Of a stretch of 64,000 nucleotides of DNA, positions 16,092 to 24,153 are shown in pieces. Position 1 is the stretch's first letter, and every line of letters starts with the position of its first letter. The DNA is from Thermomonas beijingensis (GTDB taxonomy: Bacteria > Pseudomonadota > Gammaproteobacteria > Xanthomonadales > Xanthomonadaceae). Location of the stretch: positions 86,859-150,858 of the forward strand of contig NZ_JAIQDJ010000003.1 of the NCBI RefSeq assembly GCF_020034655.1, in the 5' to 3' direction. Made by a program: the position numbers and the translations under genes. A model generated the notes under the pieces. The model searched no databases and was not told the origin of the DNA. It worked only from the letters and a program-made list of their open reading frames with translations.

Positions 16092-17600
16092 TCACTCACG
16101 AGTCGCAAGCTGGGCTTCGATCTCCAACAGGTCGCGGTCGCGCCCGATACTGGCGGCGGCCACCAACACTGCATCTTTGAAATAGCGGACAAGGCAATCA
16201 TCGGTAGCGGGATCGCCGTCTATTTCAACGCGATTCCAACCACGCCCGTGGCCCACGTAGCGCAAGTCGATGCCGTAATGGTGCGTCCAGAAAAATGGCG
16301 GTACAGCAAACGTGCTGACATCCCCCAGCATGCCATCGGCAACGCATTGACCTTGCCGCTGTGCATGCACCCAATGTTCGACGCGAACATGCGTTCCTGC
16401 GTGCGGGTAGCTGGCGACATCGCCTGCGGCATACACATCGGGTGCAGAGGTGCGTAGCTGCGCATCCACGCGAATGCCGTTATCGACAATGAGCCCGCTG
16501 CTGATAGCCAATGCGGTGCGTGGTTTTACCCCCACGCCAATCAGAACGGCATCGACGGCAAGTGTGTCGGCGTTGCTCAGCGTCAGTGTCTGGCCATCGA
16601 AGTGATGCGGTTTGCAATCCAGATGGAACACCACGCCCTGCGTGCGGTGCCGTTTGAGTAGATCGGCAGCCAGAACATCACCCACGATGCGTGCAAGTGG
16701 TAATGCTTCGGGGGTGATCACATGCACATCAAGGCCACGGCTGCGTAGTGCGCCGGCGGCTTCCAGGCCAATGAAGCCTGCGCCGATGATGGCCACGGTC
16801 TTGGCTGCATGAAGGCCTGCAATGAGTTTACGGCTATCGTCTAGCGTGCGCAGGGTAAATACATTCGGGAAATCGAAACCGGGCAGTCGATTCGGTTCGG
16901 CGCCAGTCGCTAGTAGCAGTGCATCGTAATCAAAGGTCATTCCAGTGTGGGTACTGACTTGATGGGCGGCACAATCCAGGTGGCCAATTTCGCAATCAAG
17001 GTGAAGCTCGATGCGTTGCTCGTGATAAAACGCAGCAGGCTGCAGCGGGATCCACTCTTCTGGTGCACTGCCAGCCAGATAATCCTTGCAGAGATTGGGC
17101 CGATCCACTGGTGGCGACGTGTCGGCACTGAGTAGGGTCAACCTGCCGGCGTAGCCACGTTCACGCAGGCGTTGTGCACAGGCAAACCCTGCTGCGCCGC
17201 CACCGACGATGACAATTTTTTGTGGCGTGGCAATGGCTACAGGTGCTGGTGTATGGACGGGGTTGGCAGTGCCGCGCACAAAAATCATTTCGCCAATGGT
17301 TTCCACCATCCAGCATTGCAGTGGTGAAAACGCAGGTGCATGAATCGCCTGACCGGTGCGCAGGCTGAAACAGGCGTGATGCCAGGGGCAGCGGATGTCA
17401 TCGCCCACGCGCAGCCCTTCGCCAAGCGGTGCGCCGTAATGGGTACAACTGCCGGAAACCGCATGTATCTCGCCATCAACCATGGCTAGCAGGACTGCCG
17501 TACCCTGCACATGGCCAGACAAGACGCCATGCGTGGGAATTTCAGAGCGTGCAATCCCGAGACTGAAATCCGGACCTGTTACCGAAGTGGTGTTGCCCAT
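16092..17600 (-). CDS. Rieske-FAD/NAD(P)H reductase (AIFM3/ferredoxin-reductase type fusion)
   Basis: A 502-residue cytoplasmic fusion. Residues about 10-108 form a Rieske [2Fe-2S] domain with ligands C52/H54 (CTHYGAPLG) and C71/H74 (CPWHH). From about 127 follows a ferredoxin-reductase-type flavoprotein with the FAD motif VGGGAAG (132-138), a second dinucleotide motif IIGAGFIGLEAA for NAD(P)H, and the late FAD motif VYAAGDVA. It should pass electrons from NAD(P)H through FAD to the cluster and an unknown partner. The frame is open to 17792, but the ATG at 17600 has GAAGGAAAT before it and starts the Rieske domain properly. It is divergent from the folE-sigma operon and shares its promoter architecture. 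Confidence 0.9.
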   Translation of the reverse strand: MGNTTSVTGPDFSLGIARSEIPTHGVLSGHVQGTAVLLAMVDGEIHAVSGSCTHYGAPLGEGLRVGDDIRCPWHHACFSLRTGQAIHAPAFSPLQCWMVETIGEMIFVRGTANPVHTPAPVAIATPQKIVIVGGGAAGFACAQRLRERGYAGRLTLLSADTSPPVDRPNLCKDYLAGSAPEEWIPLQPAAFYHEQRIELHLDCEIGHLDCAAHQVSTHTGMTFDYDALLLATGAEPNRLPGFDFPNVFTLRTLDDSRKLIAGLHAAKTVAIIGAGFIGLEAAGALRSRGLDVHVITPEALPLARIVGDVLAADLLKRHRTQGVVFHLDCKPHHFDGQTLTLSNADTLAVDAVLIGVGVKPRTALAISSGLIVDNGIRVDAQLRTSAPDVYAAGDVASYPHAGTHVRVEHWVHAQRQGQCVADGMLGDVSTFAVPPFFWTHHYGIDLRYVGHGRGWNRVEIDGDPATDDCLVRYFKDAVLVAAASIGRDRDLLEIEAQLATRE

Positions 17601-17641
17601 TGCAATTTCCTTCTGGTCGATGTGTGGGTAGCTTCTTGCAC

Positions 17642-17670
17642 GGCAGATGCAAAACGCGTGAAAAGGTTGC
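17642..17670 (-). promoter_or_regulatory. ECF-type promoter candidate, leftward, for the Rieske reductase
   Basis: On the minus strand GCAACCTTTT and TGCATCTGCC stand at the same distance as in the rightward partner at 17694-17722. Across the 29-base span the first ten bases match at nine positions and the last ten match exactly, while the spacer differs. The -35-like AAC and -10-like TCT fit ECF sigma recognition. It ends 41 bases before the reductase start. Confidence 0.6.
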
Positions 17671-17693
17671 AAATCCAGATACTGAAATTTATC

Positions 17694-17722
17694 GGAACCT
17701 TTTTCGCGCCACTGCATCTGCC
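17694..17722 (+). promoter_or_regulatory. ECF-type promoter candidate, rightward, for the folE-sigma operon
   Basis: GGAACCTTTT, a typical ECF -35 element, is followed at ECF spacing by TGCATCTGCC as the -10 region. It ends 28 bases before the folE start. With its leftward twin it makes an inverted repeat with a 23-bp centre. Autoregulation by the sigma factor of the operon is the simplest reading. Confidence 0.6.
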
Positions 17723-17750
17723 ATGGCAAGACCAACGATGAAGGCCCGCC

Positions 17751-18377
17751 ATGCTTGATCTTGCCGCAGCATCCACCGAGAGCATCCTCCATGAAGTAGC
17801 CCGTGATGATCTACGCCCCAGTCGCCTTGAGGCGGAAGCAGCGGTACGCATGTTGATCCGTTGGGCAGGTGATGACCCCGCACGTGTTGGGTTGCAGGAC
17901 ACCCCGGCACGTGTGGTGCGGGCGTATGAAGAATGGTTCGGTGGTTATTGGCGTGACCCGGTCAAGATTCTGGGCCGGCGGTTTGAGCGTTCCGGCTATG
18001 ACGATTTCATCTTGTTGCGCGATATCCCGGTGCAGTCAGTATGCGAACACCATATGGCTGCGATTCAAGGCGTGGCACATGTGGCCTATCTGCCGGGTGA
18101 AAACGTGGTCGGCATTTCCAAGCTGGCGCGGTTGGTGGATGCGTATGCGCGGCGATTGCAGATCCAGGAACGTTTGACCGCTGAAATTGCCGATACCTTG
18201 CAGCATGCATTGCAAGCACGTGGGGTGGGGGTGGTGATCCGGGCCAGCCACGGCTGCATGACCACACGCGGCGTGCATGCCCATGGCGCGGCGATGGTGA
18301 CCCGGCGCTTGCTGGGGGAGTGTGCGCACGAACCGTATCGCAGCGATATTCTCAAAGCGTTGTCAGCATCCGCTTGA
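17751..18377 (+). CDS. folE: GTP cyclohydrolase I, second copy (sigma-factor operon)
   Basis: A 208-residue FolE-type enzyme that would convert GTP to 7,8-dihydroneopterin triphosphate. Zinc ligands C98 and H101 (CEHH) and C169 (HGCM) are all present, as is the active-site block [15 protein letters not shown] (121-135), so it looks active. It is a diverged paralogue of the folE at 47900, which is the likelier housekeeping copy. Here the gene lies 16 bases before an ECF sigma factor and behind an ECF-like promoter, so it is probably induced under a stress. Whether it feeds folate or another pterin is unknown. Confidence 0.92.
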   Translation: MLDLAAASTESILHEVARDDLRPSRLEAEAAVRMLIRWAGDDPARVGLQDTPARVVRAYEEWFGGYWRDPVKILGRRFERSGYDDFILLRDIPVQSVCEHHMAAIQGVAHVAYLPGENVVGISKLARLVDAYARRLQIQERLTAEIADTLQHALQARGVGVVIRASHGCMTTRGVHAHGAAMVTRRLLGECAHEPYRSDILKALSASA

Positions 18378-18393
18378 TTTCGGGAGAGGACAT

Positions 18394-19104
18394 ATGCCGA
18401 TAGCAGCCAATACCACTGCACCCAACTATGCCGACATGGCCGATGCCGCCTTGGTGGCCTGCGTGCAGGCCGGCCAGTGTGAAGCATTTCGTACGATCAC
18501 CCAGCGTTGCAACCAACGCATGTTCCGGGTGGTGCGCGGGGTGATTCGTGATGAGAGTGAAGCCGAAGATGTGGTGCAGGAAGCCTATGTGCACGCCTAC
18601 GAAAAAATCGCCAGCTTTCGCGGTGAATCTTCGCTGGCCACGTGGCTGACCCGCATCGCACTCAATGAAGCCTATGGCCGCCTGCGTCGGAGGCGCGAGA
18701 CCGTGGACATCGAACAACTGGAACAGGCATCGGCGACATCGGCACAGGTCATCGCCTTTCCCGGCCATGCATTGACCGATGATCCGGCGGATGCGGCAGC
18801 GCGTGGGCAACTGCGGCGATTACTGGAACATGCGGTGGATGCACTGCCGGAGGCATTTCGCTTGGTCTATTTGTTGCGCGATGTGGAAGGCTGTTCGGTG
18901 GAGGAAACCGCCGCCGCATTGGGGATTCGCGAAGAGACTGTGAAAACCCGTCTGCACCGTGCACGCCGGCAACTGCGTGCGGCGCTGCAAGCCCGGATCA
19001 ACAGCAGCACAGCGGATGCTTTTGCATTTATGGGCGAGCGCTGTGCGCGCACTACCGAAGCGGTGATGGTGCGGGTGGCGCAGCTCCCCATCACGCATTC
19101 CTGA
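18394..19104 (+). CDS. ECF-family RNA polymerase sigma factor
   Basis: A 236-residue sigma factor. Region 2 is about residues 20-90 (DESEAEDVVQEAYVHAYEKI, then SLATWLTRIALNEAYGRLRR). A variable linker follows, then region 4 at about 140-200 (LPEAFRLVYLLRDVEGCSVEETAAALGI, split here by the usual helix-turn-helix). A C-terminal tail of about 35 residues ends with FMGERCARTTEAVMVRV, which holds one Cys. The start at 18394 has GGGAGAGGA before it; the upstream open frame overlaps folE and is not used. No anti-sigma gene with a recognisable zinc motif follows. The next two genes encode small membrane proteins that could fill that role. Confidence 0.92.
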   Translation: MPIAANTTAPNYADMADAALVACVQAGQCEAFRTITQRCNQRMFRVVRGVIRDESEAEDVVQEAYVHAYEKIASFRGESSLATWLTRIALNEAYGRLRRRRETVDIEQLEQASATSAQVIAFPGHALTDDPADAAARGQLRRLLEHAVDALPEAFRLVYLLRDVEGCSVEETAAALGIREETVKTRLHRARRQLRAALQARINSSTADAFAFMGERCARTTEAVMVRVAQLPITHS

Positions 19105-19140
19105 TTCACTGCAAAACCCAGAGCCACACGGAGAATTCCT

Positions 19141-19488
19141 ATGCTGCTGTATGCCTTGATCGTGTTTTTGGTGGCTGCCTGTGGTGGCCTGGTGTTAGCC
19201 TCGTTTGTATTGCGCGGAAAATTGGCGCCGTGGGTGGTGTCGCTATTGCATGCCATGCTGGGAGCCAGCGGCTTACTCTTGCTGGGGGCGGCGATTTTGA
19301 CGGCAGAGCATATCGGCATGCTGCCGGTGGTGGCCCTGTGCGTGTTTTTGGTGACCGCGTGTTTTGGTTTCTATCTGGCCTCCATCCACTATGGCAAGCG
19401 CGTTGCACTCAAGCGTGTGGTGCTCACCCATGCAAGTCTTGCAGTCACTGGTGCATTGCTGTTGATTGCGGCGGTGGCCATGCAATGA
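19141..19488 (+). CDS. Small four-helix membrane protein, unknown
   Basis: 115 residues, almost wholly hydrophobic, with transmembrane segments at about 1-24, 32-54, 60-80 and 92-113. Histidines at 37, 56, 82 and 97 lie near membrane edges. I recognise no family. It follows the sigma gene by 36 bases with GGAG before the start, and overlaps the next gene by ATGA, so all belong to one operon. Confidence 0.7.
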   Translation: MLLYALIVFLVAACGGLVLASFVLRGKLAPWVVSLLHAMLGASGLLLLGAAILTAEHIGMLPVVALCVFLVTACFGFYLASIHYGKRVALKRVVLTHASLAVTGALLLIAAVAMQ

Positions 19489-19907
19489 AACACCCTGCGC
19501 ATCCTGCTTTGGTGCATTTCCCCATTGCCTGCTGGTCATTGGCCAGCTGCGCGGATGGTGTGGCATTGCTTGCGTGGCCCGCACAATTGCATCTGTTGGC
19601 AGCGGTGTTAATCGCCATTGGCTGTGGGTCGGGATTGCTGGCCGCGGTGGCAGGGTTTGTCGAACTGCTGAAGCTGCCGGCTGGGCATCCTGCCGAGCGC
19701 AAGGCAAACGTCCACATGAGCTTTGCACTCGCCAGTGGGTGTTTGTATGCCGGCAGCTTGTTTCTACGAATCGAGCATCAACAATTCATCGCGCCCGATG
19801 TGCTGGCGCTTCTGCTCAGCGGTGCGGGCTTGCTGGTGCTCTTGGTCACCGGCTGGCTGGGTGGTCAACTGGTGTATCGCCATGGGGTGGGGGTGGCTGG
19901 GCGCTAA
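19485..19907 (+). CDS. DUF2231-like membrane protein
   Basis: 140 residues with four predicted transmembrane segments. The start MKHPAHPALVHFPIA carries the HP..VHFPIA block of DUF2231 proteins, whose His residues have been suspected of heme binding. The longer open frame from 19230 is out of phase with the overlapping gene and is not used. The start overlaps the previous stop (ATGA). It is the last gene of the folE-sigma operon and ends against the convergent patatin gene with a four-base overlap. Confidence 0.75.
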   Translation: MKHPAHPALVHFPIACWSLASCADGVALLAWPAQLHLLAAVLIAIGCGSGLLAAVAGFVELLKLPAGHPAERKANVHMSFALASGCLYAGSLFLRIEHQQFIAPDVLALLLSGAGLLVLLVTGWLGGQLVYRHGVGVAGR

Positions 19908-20932
19908 TCGGCGCGGCAATCGGCATCGCGGCGCAGCTTGTCCAGCCAGCCGGTTTGCTGCGCGCAGCGGGCGGTACGTTCGGCCTCACGGGCTTGTGCG
20001 GCTTTGATGTTGGCCGTTTGCTGTGCTTGTGCCTGGCGCTGGGCTTGCAGTTGCGCAAGCTTGGCTTTGATTTGCGGCAGCAGGGCTTGCGCGGCACGTT
20101 CGCCTTCTAGGATCGCACGGTTTTTTTGTGCGAAATCGGCAGCGCCGATGTCGTTGACCTTGGGACGAATTACCACGTCGGCACGCGTCAATTCCAGCGC
20201 ACCCAATTTCTGGCCCATGATGGTGATGCTCTGATTGACATTACCCAGCAAGCTGGCGGAATCGGCCACGCCATTGGCCTTGCTGCTGATGTCCACCGCG
20301 ATCACAAAATCGGCACCCAGCTCACGCGCGGCATCCACCGGCACCGGACTGGTCACGCCGCCGTCCACATAGTGATACTTGCCGATACTCACGGCTTCAA
20401 ACACCCCCGGGATCGAGCTGGAGGCGCGCACCGCCTGGCCCACGTTGCCACGCACGAAGACCGTGCGTTGCCCGTCTTCCAGCCGTGTTGCCACTGCGGC
20501 GAAGGGCTTTTTGAGCTGTTCGAATTTCCGCCCACCCACTTGCGCGTTGACGTAATCCTCCAGCTTCTGGCCCTTCACTACACCACCGGAAAACAGGCTG
20601 ACATCGCGAATCGATGCTTCATCCAACGCCACCGCTTTTTGTTGCAGCGCATAGGCATCCATGCCGCTGGCATACAGTGCACCGACCACGCTGCCGGCGC
20701 TGGTGCCGGCCACCACCACCGGATGGATGCCGTTGGCGTCCAGCATCTTGATCACGCCGATATGCGCAAACCCTTTGGCTGCGCCGCCGCCGAGTGCCAA
20801 GCCAACCTTGACTGGCGGTACCTGCACGGTGGGTGCGGTGATGGCAGGCGCTTTGGGGGCAGGCGTGCTGGCGCAGGCGGCAAGCAGGGTACACAGCACG
20901 CTGCTGGTGAGACTGAAGGCTGGAATACGCAT
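19904..20932 (-). CDS. Patatin-like phospholipase lipoprotein (RssA family)
   Basis: A 342-residue lipoprotein with lipobox LAAC (Cys20). The patatin fold follows, with oxyanion motif GGGAAKG (48-54), nucleophile GTSAG (Ser78) and a later DGG carrying the catalytic Asp of the Ser-Asp dyad. The C-terminal 70 residues are Gln/Ala-rich and helical. It would hydrolyse acyl esters of lipids on the periplasmic side of the envelope. An earlier Met ten codons upstream would spoil the signal peptide, so 20932 is preferred. It is third in the terC-rhomboid-patatin series. Confidence 0.9.
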   Translation of the reverse strand: MRIPAFSLTSSVLCTLLAACASTPAPKAPAITAPTVQVPPVKVGLALGGGAAKGFAHIGVIKMLDANGIHPVVVAGTSAGSVVGALYASGMDAYALQQKAVALDEASIRDVSLFSGGVVKGQKLEDYVNAQVGGRKFEQLKKPFAAVATRLEDGQRTVFVRGNVGQAVRASSSIPGVFEAVSIGKYHYVDGGVTSPVPVDAARELGADFVIAVDISSKANGVADSASLLGNVNQSITIMGQKLGALELTRADVVIRPKVNDIGAADFAQKNRAILEGERAAQALLPQIKAKLAQLQAQRQAQAQQTANIKAAQAREAERTARCAQQTGWLDKLRRDADCRAD

Positions 20933-20980
20933 GGGGCGCAAGCTTAATGCGCAAACCCGCAACCGCAGCTCAATGCAGAT

Positions 20981-21751
20981 TCATTCCACGGAATCCGGCC
21001 GCCGAAACGGCAGCACCTTGCCGCGCTCTTCGGGCATGGCCGCGTGCTGCCACAACACCGGTACATCGTCGGGGGCGCGGGGTTCGAAGGTGTCGTGGGC
21101 GTGATCATTGCGCTGTTGTTCGAGTTCTTCTTCAATCTCCCAGCTGTATTTCGCCCGCACCGGCAGCGGATCACTGCGACGAAACAGGAACGCAGCCACC
21201 ACGCCGCCTACTGCGCCGCCCAGATGTGACTGCCACGACACGCCGGCCTCGTGCGGCAGGATGGTCATCAACATGCCGCCGAAAAACAAAAACGCGATCA
21301 TGCCGGCCGCGATGGCAGCACGGTCGCGGCGCAACAGGCCCAACGTGAACACCAGGAACATCAGCCCATGGGTGACGCCGCTGACCCCCAAGTGATGCGA
21401 GCCGGGATCGCCCAGCAGCCATGCGCCTAGTCCGGAACCCAGCCACAGCAGCGGCAGTGCGCGCAGGGTCGCCTTCGGGTAAGTGGTACCGGCCAATGTG
21501 CCCAGCAGCAATATGCCGGTGGTATTGGCCAGGATGTGTTCCACCGAGCCATGCAACAAGGGCGCGGTCAGCAGGCCCAACAAGCCTGCCATCGAATGCG
21601 GGGTGACGCTCAGGAATTCCCAATTGAACGTCTGTTGGGCGATGAAGCACAGCCACAGCAGCAGCGTGAAGGCAAGGCTGCCATTGAGGGCACGCCGAAA
21701 GCGACGGCGGTCGCTTTGGCGTTGGGCGTCACGGGGCAGTGGCGTGGACAT
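20981..21751 (-). CDS. Rhomboid-family intramembrane serine protease
   Basis: A 256-residue protein with six hydrophobic segments. The rhomboid Ser is S124 in GVSG and the catalytic His is H176 in SWQSHLGGAVGG. The HxxxN pair H72/N76 (EHILAN) lines the active site as in GlpG. A charged C-terminal tail of about 70 residues (EEELEQQRNDH) is cytoplasmic. The open frame extends far upstream through terC in a different phase, and the ATG at 21751 is the sensible start. It lies 26 bases downstream of terC. Confidence 0.9.
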   Translation of the reverse strand: MSTPLPRDAQRQSDRRRFRRALNGSLAFTLLLWLCFIAQQTFNWEFLSVTPHSMAGLLGLLTAPLLHGSVEHILANTTGILLLGTLAGTTYPKATLRALPLLWLGSGLGAWLLGDPGSHHLGVSGVTHGLMFLVFTLGLLRRDRAAIAAGMIAFLFFGGMLMTILPHEAGVSWQSHLGGAVGGVVAAFLFRRSDPLPVRAKYSWEIEEELEQQRNDHAHDTFEPRAPDDVPVLWQHAAMPEERGKVLPFRRPDSVE

Positions 21752-21777
21752 CCTGTCAAAATGGGGTGCCGTGGCGG

Positions 21778-22746
21778 TCAGGACAAGGGCGGTTCCGGCT
21801 TGGCGTGTGCGGGGCGTAGCAGGCTCAACGCAATCGTGCTGCCGATGATCAGCGCCACCATCCCCAATGCCAGCGGGATTGGCACCTTGTAGAGATCGGC
21901 CAACAGCATCTTCACGCCGATGAAGCACAGCACCAAGGCCAGCCCGTAAGGCAGCAGATGGAAGCGGTCGGCCATGCCCTGCAGCAGGAAGAACATCGCA
22001 CGCAAGCCGAGCACGGCAAACACGTTCGAAGTCAGCACGATGAACGGATCCGCGGTGATCGCGAAGATCGCCGGGATCGAATCCACCGCAAAGATCACGT
22101 CGGTGATCGCAATCATCACCAGCACGATGAACAGCGGGGTGAACTTGCGGCGGCTGCCTGCGCCAATCCACAACGCGCTGCCGTAATAGCGGCGCAGGAA
22201 CGGCAAATGCGCGGTGACCCAGCGCAGTACCGGGTTGTGTTCCAGATTCGGTGGGTCGCCCGCCGCCCGCCACATTTTCACGCCGGTCAGCAGCAGGAAT
22301 GCACCGAACAGGTACAGCACCCAGTGAAAGCGTGCCAGCAAGGCTGCGCCGATGAAGATCAGGATCGCGCGCAATAGGATGGCACCGAGGATGCCAAGCA
22401 CCAGCACACGCTGGCGTTGCGCTTCGGGCACGGCGAAATAGCCGAACAACATCAGGAACACAAAGATGTTGTCGATCGCCAGCGCTTTTTCCACCAGATA
22501 GCCGGTCAGGAACTCCATGCCGATGCGATTGCCGGCCGCCACGCCCAACTGCTGCCCGGTGTACCACCACAGCCAGCCGTTGAAGGCCAGTGCCAGTGCC
22601 ACCCAGCCAAGGCTCCACCAGGTGGCTTCCTTGAACGTCACTTTGTGCGGGCCGCCGTGGCGCATCAGCACCAGGTCGATCACCAGCGCGGCCACGACCA
22701 CGCCGGCAAATACCAGCCACAGCAAGGGGGTTCCAATCGTTTGCAT
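21778..22746 (-). CDS. TerC-family integral membrane protein (Alx-like, probable Mn2+ exporter)
   Basis: 322 residues with about nine transmembrane segments. The two acidic TerC motifs are EKALAIDNIFVFLM and DVIFAVDSIPAIFA, whose membrane Asp/Glu residues bind metal in the family. Alx/TerC proteins export manganese. The start at 22746 has GGAG before it. The gene is preceded by a yybP-ykoY riboswitch, which strongly supports a role in manganese homeostasis. Confidence 0.92.
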   Translation of the reverse strand: MQTIGTPLLWLVFAGVVVAALVIDLVLMRHGGPHKVTFKEATWWSLGWVALALAFNGWLWWYTGQQLGVAAGNRIGMEFLTGYLVEKALAIDNIFVFLMLFGYFAVPEAQRQRVLVLGILGAILLRAILIFIGAALLARFHWVLYLFGAFLLLTGVKMWRAAGDPPNLEHNPVLRWVTAHLPFLRRYYGSALWIGAGSRRKFTPLFIVLVMIAITDVIFAVDSIPAIFAITADPFIVLTSNVFAVLGLRAMFFLLQGMADRFHLLPYGLALVLCFIGVKMLLADLYKVPIPLALGMVALIIGSTIALSLLRPAHAKPEPPLS

Positions 22747-22804
22747 GCCAACTCCGCCATGTGAGTGACGGACGTGTCCATGCAGGATGCAAGGAAGAGG
22801 CACG

Positions 22805-22926
22805 CTTCGCCATTCGGCGAAGGTCTCACTCACAGACCAGTGGCCTGCCACGGTGCCGGGATGTGTGCTGAGCAACAGCAGACCCGTATTGACGACATCC
22901 GTACGCGGAGTTACTCCCCTTCTTGG
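22805..22926 (-). ncRNA. yybP-ykoY (manganese) riboswitch in the terC leader
   Basis: Reading the minus strand, the two conserved blocks of this class occur in order: AGGGGAGTA (complement of 22912-22920) and GAGACCTTCGCC (complement of 22816-22827), with CGTCAATAC between them. GAAGG before the first block pairs with CCTTC after the second to form P1. The same CCTTCGCC can instead fold back on GGCGAAG (complement of 22805-22822, loop GAAT), so ligand-stabilised P1 and this hairpin exclude each other. The hairpin lacks a clear T-run, so control may be translational. Confidence 0.85.
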
Positions 22927-22956
22927 GCGACAATACACAATTCCTGCGTCCGAAAC

Positions 22957-24138
22957 ATGAATATCGCCATGACCGAGCCCCTGCCCCAAGTCCGCCTGAA
23001 GAACGCCTGGCATTCCACCCATCCGTGGATTTTCCAGCGCTTGGTCGAAAAGCCCGCGCAGCGGCCCAAGCCCGGCAGCATTGTCGAGGTGGTGGGCGTG
23101 GACGGCGTGTTCATGGGGCGCGGTTTCTACAACGGGCATTCGCGGATTGCGCTGCGCATGCTGGAAAACGACCCGGATGTGGCGGTGGATGCCGGCTGGT
23201 TCTTGCGCAAGATTGCGGAAGCGGTGCGGTTGCGTCGCGAGTTTCTGCAGCTGGATGCGGTGAGCAATGCATGGCGGGTCTTCCATAGCGAAGGTGATGG
23301 CATCAGCGGGCTGGTGATCGACCGCTACGATGATTTGCTGGTGGTCGGGTTTTTCAGCGCTGGCGCATGGCGGCATCGCGAATGGATTTTCAACGCACTG
23401 CGCGAACTCTTTCCCGGTTGCCGTTTCCACAGTTTTGCCGATGAGCATGTGCAGAAGCAGGAAAGCTTCGACTACAAGGACACCTTGGGCACGCAGCCGG
23501 CCATCATCCGCGAATACGGCATCCAATTTCGCGCGGATCCGGCCGGTGCGCACAAGACCGGTTTCTTTGCCGACCAACGCGAAAATCGCGAATGGCTGAG
23601 TCATCAATGCACCGGCAAGCGCGTTCTGGACTTGTGCTGCAACACCGGCGGTTTTGCGGTGTATGCCGCGGTGCGCGGCGCAGCGGACGTGGTGGGGATT
23701 GATATCGACCCGGCGGTGATCGACATTGCCAAGGACAACGCGCATCTCAATCACGTCAAACCGCGTTTCGTGCAGGCCGATATCTTTCCGTGGTTGCGCG
23801 AAGCGGCCGCCAAGGGCGATCTGTATGACGTCGTCATCCTGGACCCGGCGAAGATGACCCGCGACCGCGAACAGGTCATCACCGCGCTGAAGAAGTACCT
23901 CGACATGAACAAGTTGGCGCTGGCCACGGTCAAACCGGGCGGCCTGTTTGCCACGTTCAGCTGCACCGGTTTGGTCAGCGAAGAGCAATTCCTCGACATG
24001 CTGCGGCGTGCCGCGTTTTACGCTGGCCGCACCGTGCAGGTGCTGAAGGTGGCCGGTGCCGGTGCCGATCATCCGTGGCTGGCGCAGGTGCCGGAGTCGC
24101 GCTATTTGAAGGCGGTGTTCTGCCGCGTGCTGGACTAA
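22957..24138 (+). CDS. RlmI-like 23S rRNA (cytosine-5) methyltransferase
   Basis: A 393-residue protein: an N-terminal PUA-type RNA-binding domain (about 10-85), an RlmI-specific middle domain with the GISGLVIDRY block, then a class I S-adenosylmethionine domain with motif I VLDLCCNTGGFAVYAA, acidic VGIDID and the catalytic-region sequence DPAKMTR in place of the usual DPP. E. coli RlmI methylates C1962 of 23S rRNA. Met1 (22957) or Met5 (22969) could start, and the open frame upstream overlaps the riboswitch. The gene lies 15 bases before the response regulator. Confidence 0.88.
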   Translation: MNIAMTEPLPQVRLKNAWHSTHPWIFQRLVEKPAQRPKPGSIVEVVGVDGVFMGRGFYNGHSRIALRMLENDPDVAVDAGWFLRKIAEAVRLRREFLQLDAVSNAWRVFHSEGDGISGLVIDRYDDLLVVGFFSAGAWRHREWIFNALRELFPGCRFHSFADEHVQKQESFDYKDTLGTQPAIIREYGIQFRADPAGAHKTGFFADQRENREWLSHQCTGKRVLDLCCNTGGFAVYAAVRGAADVVGIDIDPAVIDIAKDNAHLNHVKPRFVQADIFPWLREAAAKGDLYDVVILDPAKMTRDREQVITALKKYLDMNKLALATVKPGGLFATFSCTGLVSEEQFLDMLRRAAFYAGRTVQVLKVAGAGADHPWLAQVPESRYLKAVFCRVLD

Positions 24139-24153
24139 CGGCGGCCTGCGCCG

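Noticed and set aside
19141..19907. Toxin-antitoxin pair from two overlapping small genes
   Set aside because: Both products are multi-pass membrane proteins with DUF2231-like features and belong to the sigma-factor operon.
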